Both the position numbers and the translations under genes were made by a program. A DNA stretch of 16,943 nt from Spirochaetales bacterium (GTDB lineage: Bacteria; Spirochaetota; Spirochaetia; JAGLYY01). Below are positions 8,516 to 15,655 of the stretch, piece by piece (positions within the stretch are counted from its first letter, which is position 1; the number at the start of each line of letters is the position of its first letter). Under the pieces are notes generated by a model. The model did no database searches and had not been told where the DNA came from. It saw only the letters and a program-made list of their open reading frames with translations. The stretch spans positions 1 to 16,943 of the forward strand of contig JAGLYY010000254.1 in assembly GCA_023131935.1 (NCBI GenBank), read 5' to 3'.

Positions 8516-8827
8516 TCATTTTGTCATTTTACCTATGGTAATCATCAACTCGTCGATTACCGAAAGCTGCCCTTCTTTGATTTGTTCTACCACACAACTT
8601 CGGATGTGAGCTTCCAGCAGGATTCTGCGGACACCATATAAAGCAGCTCCGATGGAGGAGATCTGGTTCAGGACATCATCACAATAAACATCCTCTTCAA
8701 TCATCCGGGTGATTCCCCGCACCTGCCCTTCAATTCGCTTGAGCCGGTTCACAAGCTGTTGTTTCGCTTTTTCAGAATGGTGGGCCCGCCGACCATGATC
8801 ACCATGATGTTGGTGTTTATCACTCAT
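8516..8827 (-). CDS. csoR: copper-sensing transcriptional repressor CsoR
   Basis: This 103-residue all-helical repressor belongs to the CsoR/RcnR/FrmR family. Members bind DNA as apo tetramers and release it on metal binding. The family core RLKRIEGQVRGI is at 28-39. The Cu(I) ligands appear as Cys49 (DVYCDD), His74 and Cys78 (EAHIRSC), the Cys-His-Cys set of true CsoR rather than the RcnR (Ni/Co) or FrmR (aldehyde) patterns. The N-terminus is rich in histidine (HQHHGDHGRRAHH, 5-17), an addition that might bind metal. It is the first gene of csoR-copA. Its start ATG (8825-8827) lies just downstream of a G-rich operator that also serves as the ribosome binding region, so it should repress itself and copA. 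Confidence 0.95.
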   Translation of the reverse strand: MSDKHQHHGDHGRRAHHSEKAKQQLVNRLKRIEGQVRGITRMIEEDVYCDDVLNQISSIGAALYGVRRILLEAHIRSCVVEQIKEGQLSVIDELMITIGKMTK

Positions 8828-8832
8828 ATACC

Positions 8833-8849
8833 ATACCCCCCTACCCTAT
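8833..8849 (-). promoter_or_regulatory. CsoR operator
   Basis: On the minus strand this 17-base site reads ATAGGGTAGGGGGGTAT. It closely resembles known CsoR operators such as the Bacillus copZA site (ATACCCTACGGGGGTAT), sharing the ATA edge, the central TA, the long G tract and the GGTAT end; the left triplet is GGG instead of CCC. It lies between the -10 box and the csoR start and contains the ribosome binding G tract. Repressor binding would therefore block transcription initiation. Assignment is by similarity and position. Confidence 0.7.
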
Positions 8850-8877
8850 ATATAATTGTTTTTGTGATGAAAGTCAC
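8849..8877 (-). promoter_or_regulatory. csoR-copA promoter candidate
   Basis: The minus strand reads GTGACT (8872-8877; 4/6 to the -35 box), 17 bases, then TATATA (8849-8854; -10 box). Predicted transcription starts inside the CsoR operator, giving a leader of only about 20 bases. The overlap of -10, operator and ribosome binding region fits tight copper-controlled repression. Confidence 0.5.
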
Positions 8878-8880
8878 CAA
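8861..8880. promoter_or_regulatory. CRP/FNR-family-like palindrome in the divergent promoter region
   Basis: The plus strand reads TTTGTGA, six bases (TGAAAG), then TCACCAA, a near-perfect inverted repeat with the spacing and half-sites of CRP-family operators (TGTGA-N6-TCACA). It overlaps the -35 box of csoR-copA and lies about 120 bases upstream of the plus-strand P1 operon, so it could act on either. No cognate regulator is in the window, so the call is by motif only. Confidence 0.35.
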
Positions 8881-8997
8881 GATTGTTCTTAAAATCCAAA
8901 TAAATATTTTTTGTGGTACACATTATATTTAATATCACTATATGCCGAAGATGATTGAGAAGGACTCATATTTCATTGAAAATTAAGGATTATTTGA

Positions 8998-9708
8998 ATG
9001 TTTTACATTGCCGATCAATATGATCATTTATTACAGAACAACAAGCAAATAATTCTCAACGGTATAGTAGGTGCCGCCACACCGTCAGAGGTAGAATCAA
9101 GCGCTTTTTTTGCCCGCTACCTGCGAACGGTTGGTATTACACCCAACAACTATTGGCTCTTTTTAAGGATATTGGAATCTAATAATAAATACATTGTAGA
9201 CGAGTTGGTTGGAGATAACGATCCTAGAATCATGTTTACGATCATTAAACCTACCCACGCCCTATTGGAACGGGCATTCCAACTGATTACCCTCTGGCAT
9301 CCCGGACAGATCTTTTCCAAGGTCCTCCTTGCTGTTCTGGGAATCATCGAATACTGCTATCACAGTGCCGACGAGGGTTTTAGCATCCACCCATTAGACA
9401 TTTCTGAAATAAACAACGTGGGGAAGTTCCTTAATCAGTCAGAAGACCAGTTCGATCTGATAAATGCTGCTATTTTAGATATCATGGACCGGATATCTCA
9501 CCTTGGTGAATATGCAAATGAAAACAGAAAGAGTATTCTGGCTAAACATGCCTATAATGTTCGTATGGGGTATTTCGATAATACAAAAAAACTCACCGAT
9601 ATCATCCCTCAAGTACTTCTGGTACGCCTTATCCGGGAGAAATCGGAGATTAAACCCTCAACCGATTTTCTTGCTTTCATGGAGAAACTGCATAATACTA
9701 ATTCATAG
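8998..9708 (+). CDS. paralogue family P protein, copy P1 (unknown function)
   Basis: I do not recognise this family. The 236-residue protein looks soluble and mostly helical, without signal peptide or catalytic motif. It is the most divergent of four homologues in the window (P2, P3 and P4 lie at 13341-15583 on the other strand). Shared blocks visible here are GITPNNYWLFLRIL (46-59), YIVDELVGDNDP (65-76), WHPGQIFSKVLLAVLG (100-115), the INNVGKFL block (138-145), AAILDIMDRI (157-166), YNVRMGYFDNTKK (186-198) and DIIPQVLL (201-208). It replaces the DGYRIYP block of the others with EGFSIHP. AAGGA lies 8 bases before the ATG. It heads a plus-strand cluster with a phosphatase, a kinase-like protein and a pseudokinase, so a link to phospho-signalling is inferred from neighbours only. 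Confidence 0.85.
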   Translation: MFYIADQYDHLLQNNKQIILNGIVGAATPSEVESSAFFARYLRTVGITPNNYWLFLRILESNNKYIVDELVGDNDPRIMFTIIKPTHALLERAFQLITLWHPGQIFSKVLLAVLGIIEYCYHSADEGFSIHPLDISEINNVGKFLNQSEDQFDLINAAILDIMDRISHLGEYANENRKSILAKHAYNVRMGYFDNTKKLTDIIPQVLLVRLIREKSEIKPSTDFLAFMEKLHNTNS

Positions 9709-9747
9709 GAAGTGTTAAGCAATTTCCACTTAAGGAGCTAATGAAAC

Positions 9748-10650
9748 ATGAATATCACATCTGAACTGGTCAGGAAAGCCGCAAAGGTCCTTGGGAAAAA
9801 CGGAAACCGGCCAACAGATAGAAAAGGACGACCCGGCGGACTCATTGATCTCTCAAACGATAAGCGGGATGTGGTTGTTATCGGTGATCTGCATGGTGCC
9901 TATGACAATTTAATAAAAATTATGGAACATGAGGGAAATGCGCAGGATGTGAAAACCGGAAAGACTATCATTATTATAATTGGTGACGGTATCCACAACG
10001 ATCAAACGGGTCAAATGCTCGAGATGCAAAGTTCATTACTTGTTCTTGAAGAAATAATCCATCTGATTCTTACCTATGGAGACGGGGTCCTCTACATACG
10101 GGGAAACCATGATACTTTTGAAGATCGATTATCGAAAAGTGGTATACAACAGGGTAAAGAATTCCGTATTTTTTTAGAGGAACACCGGGGTGATGATTAC
10201 ATCGACGCAGTAGAAGAGTTTTTCGAAACCTTACCCCTCTTTATCATAGGAAATGGATACGTCATCACTCATGCAGGACCGGTTCGAGGCGGATGTTCCA
10301 GGGAAGAGCTTATAAACATTTTAGACGACAAGGAATTGTATCATCAACTTATATGGAACAGACTCCATGAATTTCGAGGAAACCCAAGCCTGAAGGAATA
10401 CGGCGAGTCGGATATTCGTGACATGCTGCGAACATTAAAGCTTCCGGAAAATCTTCCCTTCATTGTGGGTCATAATCCTATGTGGCATACAGGGGACAGG
10501 ACCGGTATTTGGCGTGACATAATTGGTATAAAAAACCACTTTATCATTTACAGCAACATAGCAACCAGAGGTCCCTATTTGAAAATCTCAAAAGGCGGAT
10601 GTGAAGAAAAATTTGCCTTCCCGAATAAAGTGGAGCGATTTTGTGTGTGA
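9748..10650 (+). CDS. calcineurin-like metallophosphatase of the PPP type
   Basis: This 300-residue soluble protein has the dinuclear-metal phosphoesterase fold. Motifs in order are IGDLHG (45-50), IIGDG (78-81), RGNHD (118-122), THAG (174-177) and VGHNPMWH (240-247). These supply the metal ligands Asp47, His49, Asp80, Asn120, His175 and His242 expected for protein phosphatases of the PPP family and ApaH-like enzymes. The second motif reads GDGIHND instead of GDxVDRG, so the phosphate-contacting Arg of classical PPP enzymes is missing there. Substrate is unknown; given the kinase-like neighbours, a phosphoprotein is a reasonable guess. AAGGAG sits about 11 bases before ATG 9748. An out-of-frame ATG at 9741 is closer to it but ends after seven codons. 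The next gene overlaps its stop. Confidence 0.88.
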   Translation: MNITSELVRKAAKVLGKNGNRPTDRKGRPGGLIDLSNDKRDVVVIGDLHGAYDNLIKIMEHEGNAQDVKTGKTIIIIIGDGIHNDQTGQMLEMQSSLLVLEEIIHLILTYGDGVLYIRGNHDTFEDRLSKSGIQQGKEFRIFLEEHRGDDYIDAVEEFFETLPLFIIGNGYVITHAGPVRGGCSREELINILDDKELYHQLIWNRLHEFRGNPSLKEYGESDIRDMLRTLKLPENLPFIVGHNPMWHTGDRTGIWRDIIGIKNHFIIYSNIATRGPYLKISKGGCEEKFAFPNKVERFCV

Positions 10651-11575
10651 AGAAGCGTGCCGTAAACAATCCTATTCGATAAAAGACTTGAAAATGAGGA
10701 ACTATCTGTACCTGGATTTATCTATAGATGAATTAATAGACAAGATGTCCAATCTTGAGCTTGTAGAAATTGGCAATGATAAGGAAGTTCCCTTCACAGC
10801 CAGCGTCAGAAGTTATTCGGGAGCGAAGGACCAAGAAGGGTGTTCATGGCTTATTAAGGAAATCCCTAGGGAAGAAGCCCTGGATCACAAGCTCCATGAG
10901 ATAGCCTACTACCTCGATTTCCTCATGAATACCCTCGCAGCACCGAACATTCTCATGGAAATGGGTGGGAAATACTACCGGGTTACGAAAAACATCAAGA
11001 ATGCCATGCAAATATCAAGCTATAACTATTTAGAGGAACCATTCAAGAGCATACTGGCAAATGATTTGGTAAATCGTTGGCTTTTCTTCGATGAGGATAG
11101 AAATCCCAACAATTACCTGGTATTCCATGACACCGATGATACCCTGAACATTATAGTGATTGATTACAACAAGGCGGATCTGTATACCAGAGAGATGAAG
11201 ATAACAGGTAATGAAGATAGATTCGGATGGCATCGGATGGAGAAAACCCGATTCCTTACTCTATTAAAACCGGATAACTTCGATAATCTATCAATAGAAA
11301 CCTTTGAAGACCGCCTCCAGGACCTCATGGGTATTTCTGAGGACCTTCTCAAACACATTGTAATGAAATCCATGAGTTGTTGTCCTATCGAGTCCGCATC
11401 CACTGAAGAAATTTCGGATCTGGTAGCCGCAAACATAATAAAACGCAGAGAATACATCAATAACTACTTCCGGAGATGGTTTCATAAGAAAAACATGGCG
11501 GAAGAGAAGGCGGAGGATGATCGATATGCGGGATTCGGACAATCGTTCCTCGATTATTATAAGAAAAAGAAATAG
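10643..11575 (+). CDS. HipA/PI3K-like atypical kinase (inferred)
   Basis: This soluble protein of about 310 residues is not confidently assignable, but it carries the motif order of an atypical kinase. A Lys in SWLIKEIP (about 72) could be the ATP-binding lysine, followed by a helix Glu in LHEIAYYLDFLM (about 86). Next comes WLFFDEDRNPNNYLV (about 146-160), resembling the catalytic NxDRxxxN loop of HipA and PI3K-like kinases. IIVIDYNKADLY (about 171-182) follows, placing a metal-binding Asp (about 174) where DFG or its equivalent sits. The C-terminus is basic (DYYKKKK). GTG at 10643 has GGAG 7 bases upstream and overlaps the phosphatase stop as GTGTGTGA; an in-frame GTG at 10601 would add 14 residues and a 50-base overlap. 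It is tightly coupled to the phosphatase, which suggests opposing activities. A non-kinase fold remains possible. Confidence 0.7.
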   Translation: MCEEACRKQSYSIKDLKMRNYLYLDLSIDELIDKMSNLELVEIGNDKEVPFTASVRSYSGAKDQEGCSWLIKEIPREEALDHKLHEIAYYLDFLMNTLAAPNILMEMGGKYYRVTKNIKNAMQISSYNYLEEPFKSILANDLVNRWLFFDEDRNPNNYLVFHDTDDTLNIIVIDYNKADLYTREMKITGNEDRFGWHRMEKTRFLTLLKPDNFDNLSIETFEDRLQDLMGISEDLLKHIVMKSMSCCPIESASTEEISDLVAANIIKRREYINNYFRRWFHKKNMAEEKAEDDRYAGFGQSFLDYYKKKK

Positions 11576-11584
11576 AATTCCCGG

Positions 11585-13222
11585 ATGAATTTCAATGGCG
11601 CAACTATCAATAACTGCTATCTTGTTCGGTACCGCAGAGCAGAGGATGAGCTAACCGAAACCTGGGAAGCTCATGCTCTCTTCTCAGCGAACATCTTCAG
11701 GCTTATTTTTTTAAAAACGCCATTCTCCGATATAGATCCCCATGCGTATGATGAATTCAGGAGGGTTGCTTCCATACTCTGTAAAGTTAATAACCCTCAT
11801 ATTGAAACTGTTATTGAAACAGGGGTGTACGAAAACCACGCCTTTATTTCGATCCTTGATGCCCAGGGGCTCAGTCTCTCAGATAGACTAAAAGAGGGAA
11901 TAGTTCTTCCCTATAAGACTGCAATTCGCTTTATTTATGACATGGTCGGCGGCTTAGTCAGCCTGGAGATCCATGGTTTGCGCCACGGATTACTATGTCC
12001 CAAAAATATATGGGTAAGTACCATCGGAGAAATCACCTTGCAGATCAAGGCATGTTATCTCACGGGTATACTTCCCTTGGGCGAGGGAATGAAGTTTATT
12101 CATCAGCTTGAAGAATGCTTCCGGTTCCTTCAGGCATCACCCTCTCAAGGTTATAATCCCAGCTTATCAGCGGATATTTACTCAATCGGCCTCACCTTCT
12201 ATATGGTACTGTTTGGGGAAAAAACACTCCTGGAGGAAAAGGTGAAGTTCCTGGCAAATAGAAAGGTCATTGAATCTTCTTCAATTCCCAAAAAAGCCAA
12301 AATCCTTCTAAAAAAACTAATATTCACCCCTGAGTCATATCCTTCAATTCTTTCGATACGCGATGAAATCTATGATCTCCTGCCTAAGCAAAAGAATGAG
12401 GAATTGTTACATACAAACCTGAGCAGCCTCCAAACTCGCTTTCGAGGGCAAGCGATATCAGAAATCCCTGCTTATGCCGAATATTTCCGGATGAAAGAAG
12501 AAGCTCCTGAAATAGAAGTTCTTGGTGAATTGGAACAGGTAGAAGAAACACCGGGAGAAGAGGTCTCCATCCGGGGAGCCAAATGGAATCTTGGATCTTT
12601 TTTAAGGGCTATCTTCGCAAGGAAAAAATCTTTATCCCCCAAAAAAATAACTGGAAAATCGAAAGCGCCGGGTTTTTCAAGTATAGTCCCTTCCCCCGAT
12701 GATCGTAAAAAACAATATGAATCCGGCTTCGGAAGCATTATTCGGTCCTTTGGAGACTATTTTTTAGGGTCCCGTAAACCAAGTATCTTCAATATCGGAC
12801 GTTCAATAAAAAAAAAGGCGGAACACAAACACACAGAAGGGCCGCCTATGCAGTTTAAAATAACTGAATCCTCTACTAAGAATTTCACTGCGAAAAGTAG
12901 TCAGAGGGAAAATCAAGAAGCCCACCAGCAAGATACTCAAAAAAGAAATATTAGGAAGGCCGGACCAGGATCAGGAATTGGATCAGAATTGGAAACGCAA
13001 TTGGAAAAGATAACCGGCTCTCATAATGGCTCTGACACGATTCCGGGAGATGTTCCACCCATCGGAGAACCCCGGGCGGCCGGGGAAAGCCAAAGCTTCA
13101 AGACAATACCCCCTGAATCCATTCAAAAAGAATCTTCTGAGGCTTTTGGTAATCTTCCGAAAAAGCTTGGTCTTTTCAGGCGTATCCTTAACTGGATAAA
13201 GCGTTTATTCAGGAAAATATAG
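11585..13222 (+). CDS. Ser/Thr-kinase-like pseudokinase with basic amphipathic C-terminus
   Basis: This 545-residue protein has an N-terminal region (about 8-270) with the fold signatures of a Hanks-type kinase but without its catalytic residues. The catalytic loop reads HGLLCPKNI (134-142) where HRDLKPxNI is expected: the catalytic Asp is Leu136 and the Lys is Cys138. The DFG position reads YLT (158-160), and no glycine loop is obvious. In contrast, the structural helix-F motif SADIYSIG (195-202) is well kept, so a binding or allosteric pseudokinase is likely. Residues about 290-525 are charged, polar and probably disordered, with several basic stretches (for example LRAIFARKK). The end, KKLGLFRRILNWIKRLFRKI, is a basic amphipathic helix that could bind membrane. 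ATG at 11585 follows the kinase-like gene by 9 bases with a weak ribosome binding site. It is the last gene of the plus-strand cluster. Confidence 0.8.
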   Translation: MNFNGATINNCYLVRYRRAEDELTETWEAHALFSANIFRLIFLKTPFSDIDPHAYDEFRRVASILCKVNNPHIETVIETGVYENHAFISILDAQGLSLSDRLKEGIVLPYKTAIRFIYDMVGGLVSLEIHGLRHGLLCPKNIWVSTIGEITLQIKACYLTGILPLGEGMKFIHQLEECFRFLQASPSQGYNPSLSADIYSIGLTFYMVLFGEKTLLEEKVKFLANRKVIESSSIPKKAKILLKKLIFTPESYPSILSIRDEIYDLLPKQKNEELLHTNLSSLQTRFRGQAISEIPAYAEYFRMKEEAPEIEVLGELEQVEETPGEEVSIRGAKWNLGSFLRAIFARKKSLSPKKITGKSKAPGFSSIVPSPDDRKKQYESGFGSIIRSFGDYFLGSRKPSIFNIGRSIKKKAEHKHTEGPPMQFKITESSTKNFTAKSSQRENQEAHQQDTQKRNIRKAGPGSGIGSELETQLEKITGSHNGSDTIPGDVPPIGEPRAAGESQSFKTIPPESIQKESSEAFGNLPKKLGLFRRILNWIKRLFRKI

Positions 13223-13239
13223 CACACACAATCAGGAGT

Positions 13240-13278
13240 AAAAAAGGGACCGATTCATATATCTGTTTGAATCGATCC
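13240..13278 (-). terminator. rho-independent terminator of the P4-P3-P2 operon
   Basis: On the minus strand, GGATCGATTCA (13268-13278), a 10-base loop and TGAATCGGTCC (13247-13257) form an 11-bp stem with one U-G wobble, followed by C and TTTTTT (13240-13245). It lies 62 bases after the P2 stop. Read on the plus strand, the stem has a C-A mismatch and is followed by only a broken T tract (TCATGCTTTATT), so it would be weaker for the convergent pseudokinase gene. Confidence 0.85.
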
Positions 13279-13340
13279 TCATGCTTTATTCAGCCGTGAA
13301 TTAAAAGGCAAATATCAGAACACCTTCAAAGCACTCATTC

Positions 13341-14024
13341 TTATGAAGAAGGAGGTATCTCCTCCTCCGCGAAATTGCCTTTCTCCAATAAGAGATCGGG
13401 AATTGCCTCGTTAAGGCTTTTGGTCATATCGAGGAACTTACCCCTGATGTTATTCGCCTGGGTTGCCACCTTCTTAATCTCTTCATCAATATCGGGATTC
13501 CCCGGATCAAAAAGGGAGGCAATTTTATCCAGAATCAACAAGATACTCTTGTTAAGATCGAACATCTGGTCCTTGGTTTCATCCATATGTTTGCCTAAAT
13601 TGTTCACATCAGTGATAGACACAGGATATACCCGGTATCCTTCCAAAGGATTTTCATAGGTCATGGTTAACAATCCGAGATACACCAGGAGGCTCTTGAG
13701 ATAAATCCCACTACGCCGGGCCTGGGTAAAAGCACGGAAGCAATCCTTAATAATATAGAAATTAGGGTGGATGCCGCTGAAATAGATAGGCGGGTCCTTA
13801 TCACCAATGAGAGCATCAACTACCCAATGGTTCTTTGTGTCAAGCAGCCTCAGGTAGATCGGATAGGTATCGGGAGTTACTCCGATCTTGTTAAGATAGG
13901 CTGCATAAGCAACAGTACCGTCCACACCTTCGGTATCCTGACAGCTAAAAATTTGTTGCAAAAAAGACAACTCAAGCTTATCCAAATCCTCTTTCTGCCA
14001 ACCTTGTTCTTCCCATCGTTTCAT
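13341..14024 (-). CDS. paralogue family P protein, copy P2 (unknown function)
   Basis: A 227-residue soluble, probably helical protein of the same unrecognised family as P1, P3 and P4. Matching blocks are GVTPDTYPIYLRLL (48-61), NHWVVDALIGDKDP (65-78), IHPNFYII (85-92), EGYRVYPVSITDVNNLGKHM (128-147), SILLILDKI (160-168), ANNIRGKFLDMTK (190-202) and AIPDLLL (207-213). It differs in the middle block: ARRSGIYLKSLLVYLG (102-117) replaces the HPGxIYxKT of P4 and P1. The tail is acidic and short (EEEIPPSS). ATG 14024 has AGGAG 8 bases upstream. It is the last gene of the minus-strand operon, 85 bases after P3, a gap that holds a hairpin, and it ends before a strong terminator. No catalytic motif is evident. 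Confidence 0.85.
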   Translation of the reverse strand: MKRWEEQGWQKEDLDKLELSFLQQIFSCQDTEGVDGTVAYAAYLNKIGVTPDTYPIYLRLLDTKNHWVVDALIGDKDPPIYFSGIHPNFYIIKDCFRAFTQARRSGIYLKSLLVYLGLLTMTYENPLEGYRVYPVSITDVNNLGKHMDETKDQMFDLNKSILLILDKIASLFDPGNPDIDEEIKKVATQANNIRGKFLDMTKSLNEAIPDLLLEKGNFAEEEIPPSS

Positions 14025-14052
14025 GGACCATACTCCTAGTCAAGCAAGAGAA

Positions 14053-14085
14053 TAACGGGCCGGAAAGACATCAGCAGCCCCGTTA
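14053..14085 (-). other. intercistronic hairpin between P3 and P2
   Basis: On the minus strand TAACGGG (14079-14085) and CCCGTTA (14053-14059) can pair as a 7-bp stem around a 19-base loop in the 85-bp gap between P3 and P2. The following bases (TTCTCTTGC) are only partly T-rich, so it is a weak terminator at best. It could attenuate P2 relative to P3/P4 or mark an mRNA processing point. Confidence 0.4.
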
Positions 14086-14109
14086 CTCATTTCCTTACAT
14101 GGTTTGATG

Positions 14110-14865
14110 CTATTCTTCCTTCTTCTCCGAGTCCTGAGTCTTAGCAGCAGGCTTCTTTCCACCTTCAGCTTCCTTCAAAGGAGTACGTTTTCTTGGATCA
14201 ATTTCAGGGTCCAAATTCCGTTCACTCTTTAAGAGCACATCAGGAATTACATCCACCAGTCTCTTGGTAGAATCGAAGAAGTTATTTCGAATATTATGAG
14301 CGTGAACCGCAAGATCTTCCATTTCCTCGTCAATATTCTGACCTTCCAGTTCGCTAATCTTGTCCAGGACATCAAGAATAGATCGGTTCAGAAGATCATC
14401 CTGCCCCTTCTCTTCGATAAGATGCTTACCCAGACTGTTAATATCAGCAATAGAAGGGGGATAGATTCTGTATCCATCCAGTGGATTGCTGTAGGTAGCC
14501 TGGAAAGCACCAAGGATTATTCCGAGAGTTTTCGAATATATCTCAGCCGGGTGGTACTTAGCCAGAAAACTGAAACAAGTACCCACGATAAAATAATTTG
14601 GCTGGATGGAGCTCATGAAAAGGAATGGGTCCCTGGTACCCAGAAGGGCATCTATTACATGATGATTTCGAACGCCAAGGACTTTCAAAAAAATCGGATA
14701 ATTGCTTGAAGTAATACCAATACTGTTCAAGTAAGTGGAATAGGTTATAGATGCTTCAACCGATTCAGTAGTTCTAACGCCCATGATTCCCTTTAACAGA
14801 TTGTATTCTATAGAAGCAATATCCTCTTTTGTGTAGCTTTGCTTTTTCTCAAAAAGTTCTTTCAC
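14110..14865 (-). CDS. paralogue family P protein, copy P3 (unknown function)
   Basis: A 251-residue soluble protein of the unrecognised family P, closest by eye to P4. Conserved blocks are GITSSNYPIFLKVL (50-63), NHHVIDALLGTRDP (67-80), IQPNYFIV (87-94), YHPAEIYSKTLGIILG (104-119), DGYRIYPPSIADINSLGKHL (130-149), RSILDVLDKI (161-170), NIRNNFFDSTKR (191-202) and VIPDVLL (206-212). It alone carries an extra C-terminal tail of about 35 residues, lysine- and glutamate-rich and low in complexity (RKRTPLKEAEGGKKP, then SEKKEE), probably disordered. The start is GTG at 14863-14865 with AGGAG about 8 bases before it. It is 19 bases after the P4 stop, so the two are surely co-transcribed. No catalytic residues are apparent. 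Confidence 0.87.
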   Translation of the reverse strand: MKELFEKKQSYTKEDIASIEYNLLKGIMGVRTTESVEASITYSTYLNSIGITSSNYPIFLKVLGVRNHHVIDALLGTRDPFLFMSSIQPNYFIVGTCFSFLAKYHPAEIYSKTLGIILGAFQATYSNPLDGYRIYPPSIADINSLGKHLIEEKGQDDLLNRSILDVLDKISELEGQNIDEEMEDLAVHAHNIRNNFFDSTKRLVDVIPDVLLKSERNLDPEIDPRKRTPLKEAEGGKKPAAKTQDSEKKEE

Positions 14866-14884
14866 CGCTATTTCTCCTCTTTTT

Positions 14885-15583
14885 TCAGTCTACGAAAATC
14901 TGCACAGGTGGTATTTCTTTCGCGATGTAATCCGACTTGACCAAGAGAACCTGAGGAATAACATCTTCCATCTTCTTTCGCTTGTCGAAAAAGTAAGTTC
15001 GGATGCTATTCGCCTGCCTTGCAGTCTGCTCTATCGCAGCACTTTCGGAAGTACCAGTCAGAGAGCCGAACCTGTCAAGAATATCCAGTATGCACCGGTT
15101 ATTCGCGTCATCCTGTCCGAGCTCCTTGTTGAGATGCTTCCCAAGATTATTCACATCATTTATGCTGGCGTTATAAATTCTGTAACCATCTTTCGGGGAA
15201 CTGTATGCGGCCTGAAGGACGCCCAAGATTATTGCAAGGGTCTTCGGGTAAATTCCTCCTGGATGCCAATTCGTCAGCAGCCGGTATGAGTTCAGAATTA
15301 GATAGTTGTTGGGGTGAATAGAGCTCAGGAGAAGGAATGGATCCTTATCCTCAATGAGCGAATCGATCACCCAATGATTCTCCACCTCCAGAAGACGCAA
15401 AAACAAAGGATAGTTGTCATTATCTAACCCTGAAAGCCGTAAGAACCACGCATAACTTATGGCTGCTTCCACTGCTTCTACGGTACGGCAGCCAATCATC
15501 CGCTCGATGATATTTATTTCGACTGCCATTATCGACTCTTTGCTCCATGCATCCTCAATGGCCTTTGCCTGTTGCTTGTCCAT
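14885..15583 (-). CDS. paralogue family P protein, copy P4 (unknown function)
   Basis: A 232-residue soluble protein and first gene of the P4-P3-P2 operon; the family is not one I recognise. It shows every shared block clearly: CRTVEAVEAAISYAWFL (32-48), NYPLFLRLL (57-65), NHWVIDSL (69-76), DKDP (79-82), HPGGIYPKTLAIILG (107-121), DGYRIY (132-137), NNLGKHL (145-151), CILDILD (164-170), ANSIRTYFFDKRKK (191-204) and VIPQVLL (208-214). Predicted structure is a series of helices. The HPGG-IY-KTL block is moderately hydrophobic but too short and broken for a membrane span. ATG 15583 has a full AGGAGG 6 bases upstream. A strong-looking promoter lies 45-72 bases upstream of the start codon. Together with P3 and P2 it may form hetero-oligomers, which is inference only. 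Confidence 0.87.
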   Translation of the reverse strand: MDKQQAKAIEDAWSKESIMAVEINIIERMIGCRTVEAVEAAISYAWFLRLSGLDNDNYPLFLRLLEVENHWVIDSLIEDKDPFLLLSSIHPNNYLILNSYRLLTNWHPGGIYPKTLAIILGVLQAAYSSPKDGYRIYNASINDVNNLGKHLNKELGQDDANNRCILDILDRFGSLTGTSESAAIEQTARQANSIRTYFFDKRKKMEDVIPQVLLVKSDYIAKEIPPVQIFVD

Positions 15584-15627
15584 GAATTCCTCCTATTACA
15601 TAGGGAATTTTAATTTGTCAATAAAAA

Positions 15628-15655
15628 GTATTATTAAAAGAAAGTAGCTTGTCAA
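15628..15655 (-). promoter_or_regulatory. promoter of the P4-P3-P2 operon with AT-rich upstream element
   Basis: The minus strand has a perfect TTGACA (15650-15655), 16 bases, then TAATAC (15628-15633). Immediately upstream, 15656-15680 is nearly pure A/T with a long A run, as in an UP element that binds the polymerase alpha subunit. A second perfect TTGACA lies at 15616-15621 with TAATAG 17 bases on (15593-15598), but initiation there would leave almost no leader before the ribosome binding site. The first is therefore preferred. Confidence 0.55.

Noticed and set aside
8094..8609. 171-codon plus-strand frame spanning the copA/csoR junction
   Set aside because: It covers the start of copA and the end of csoR in antisense, and its translation has no recognisable domain.
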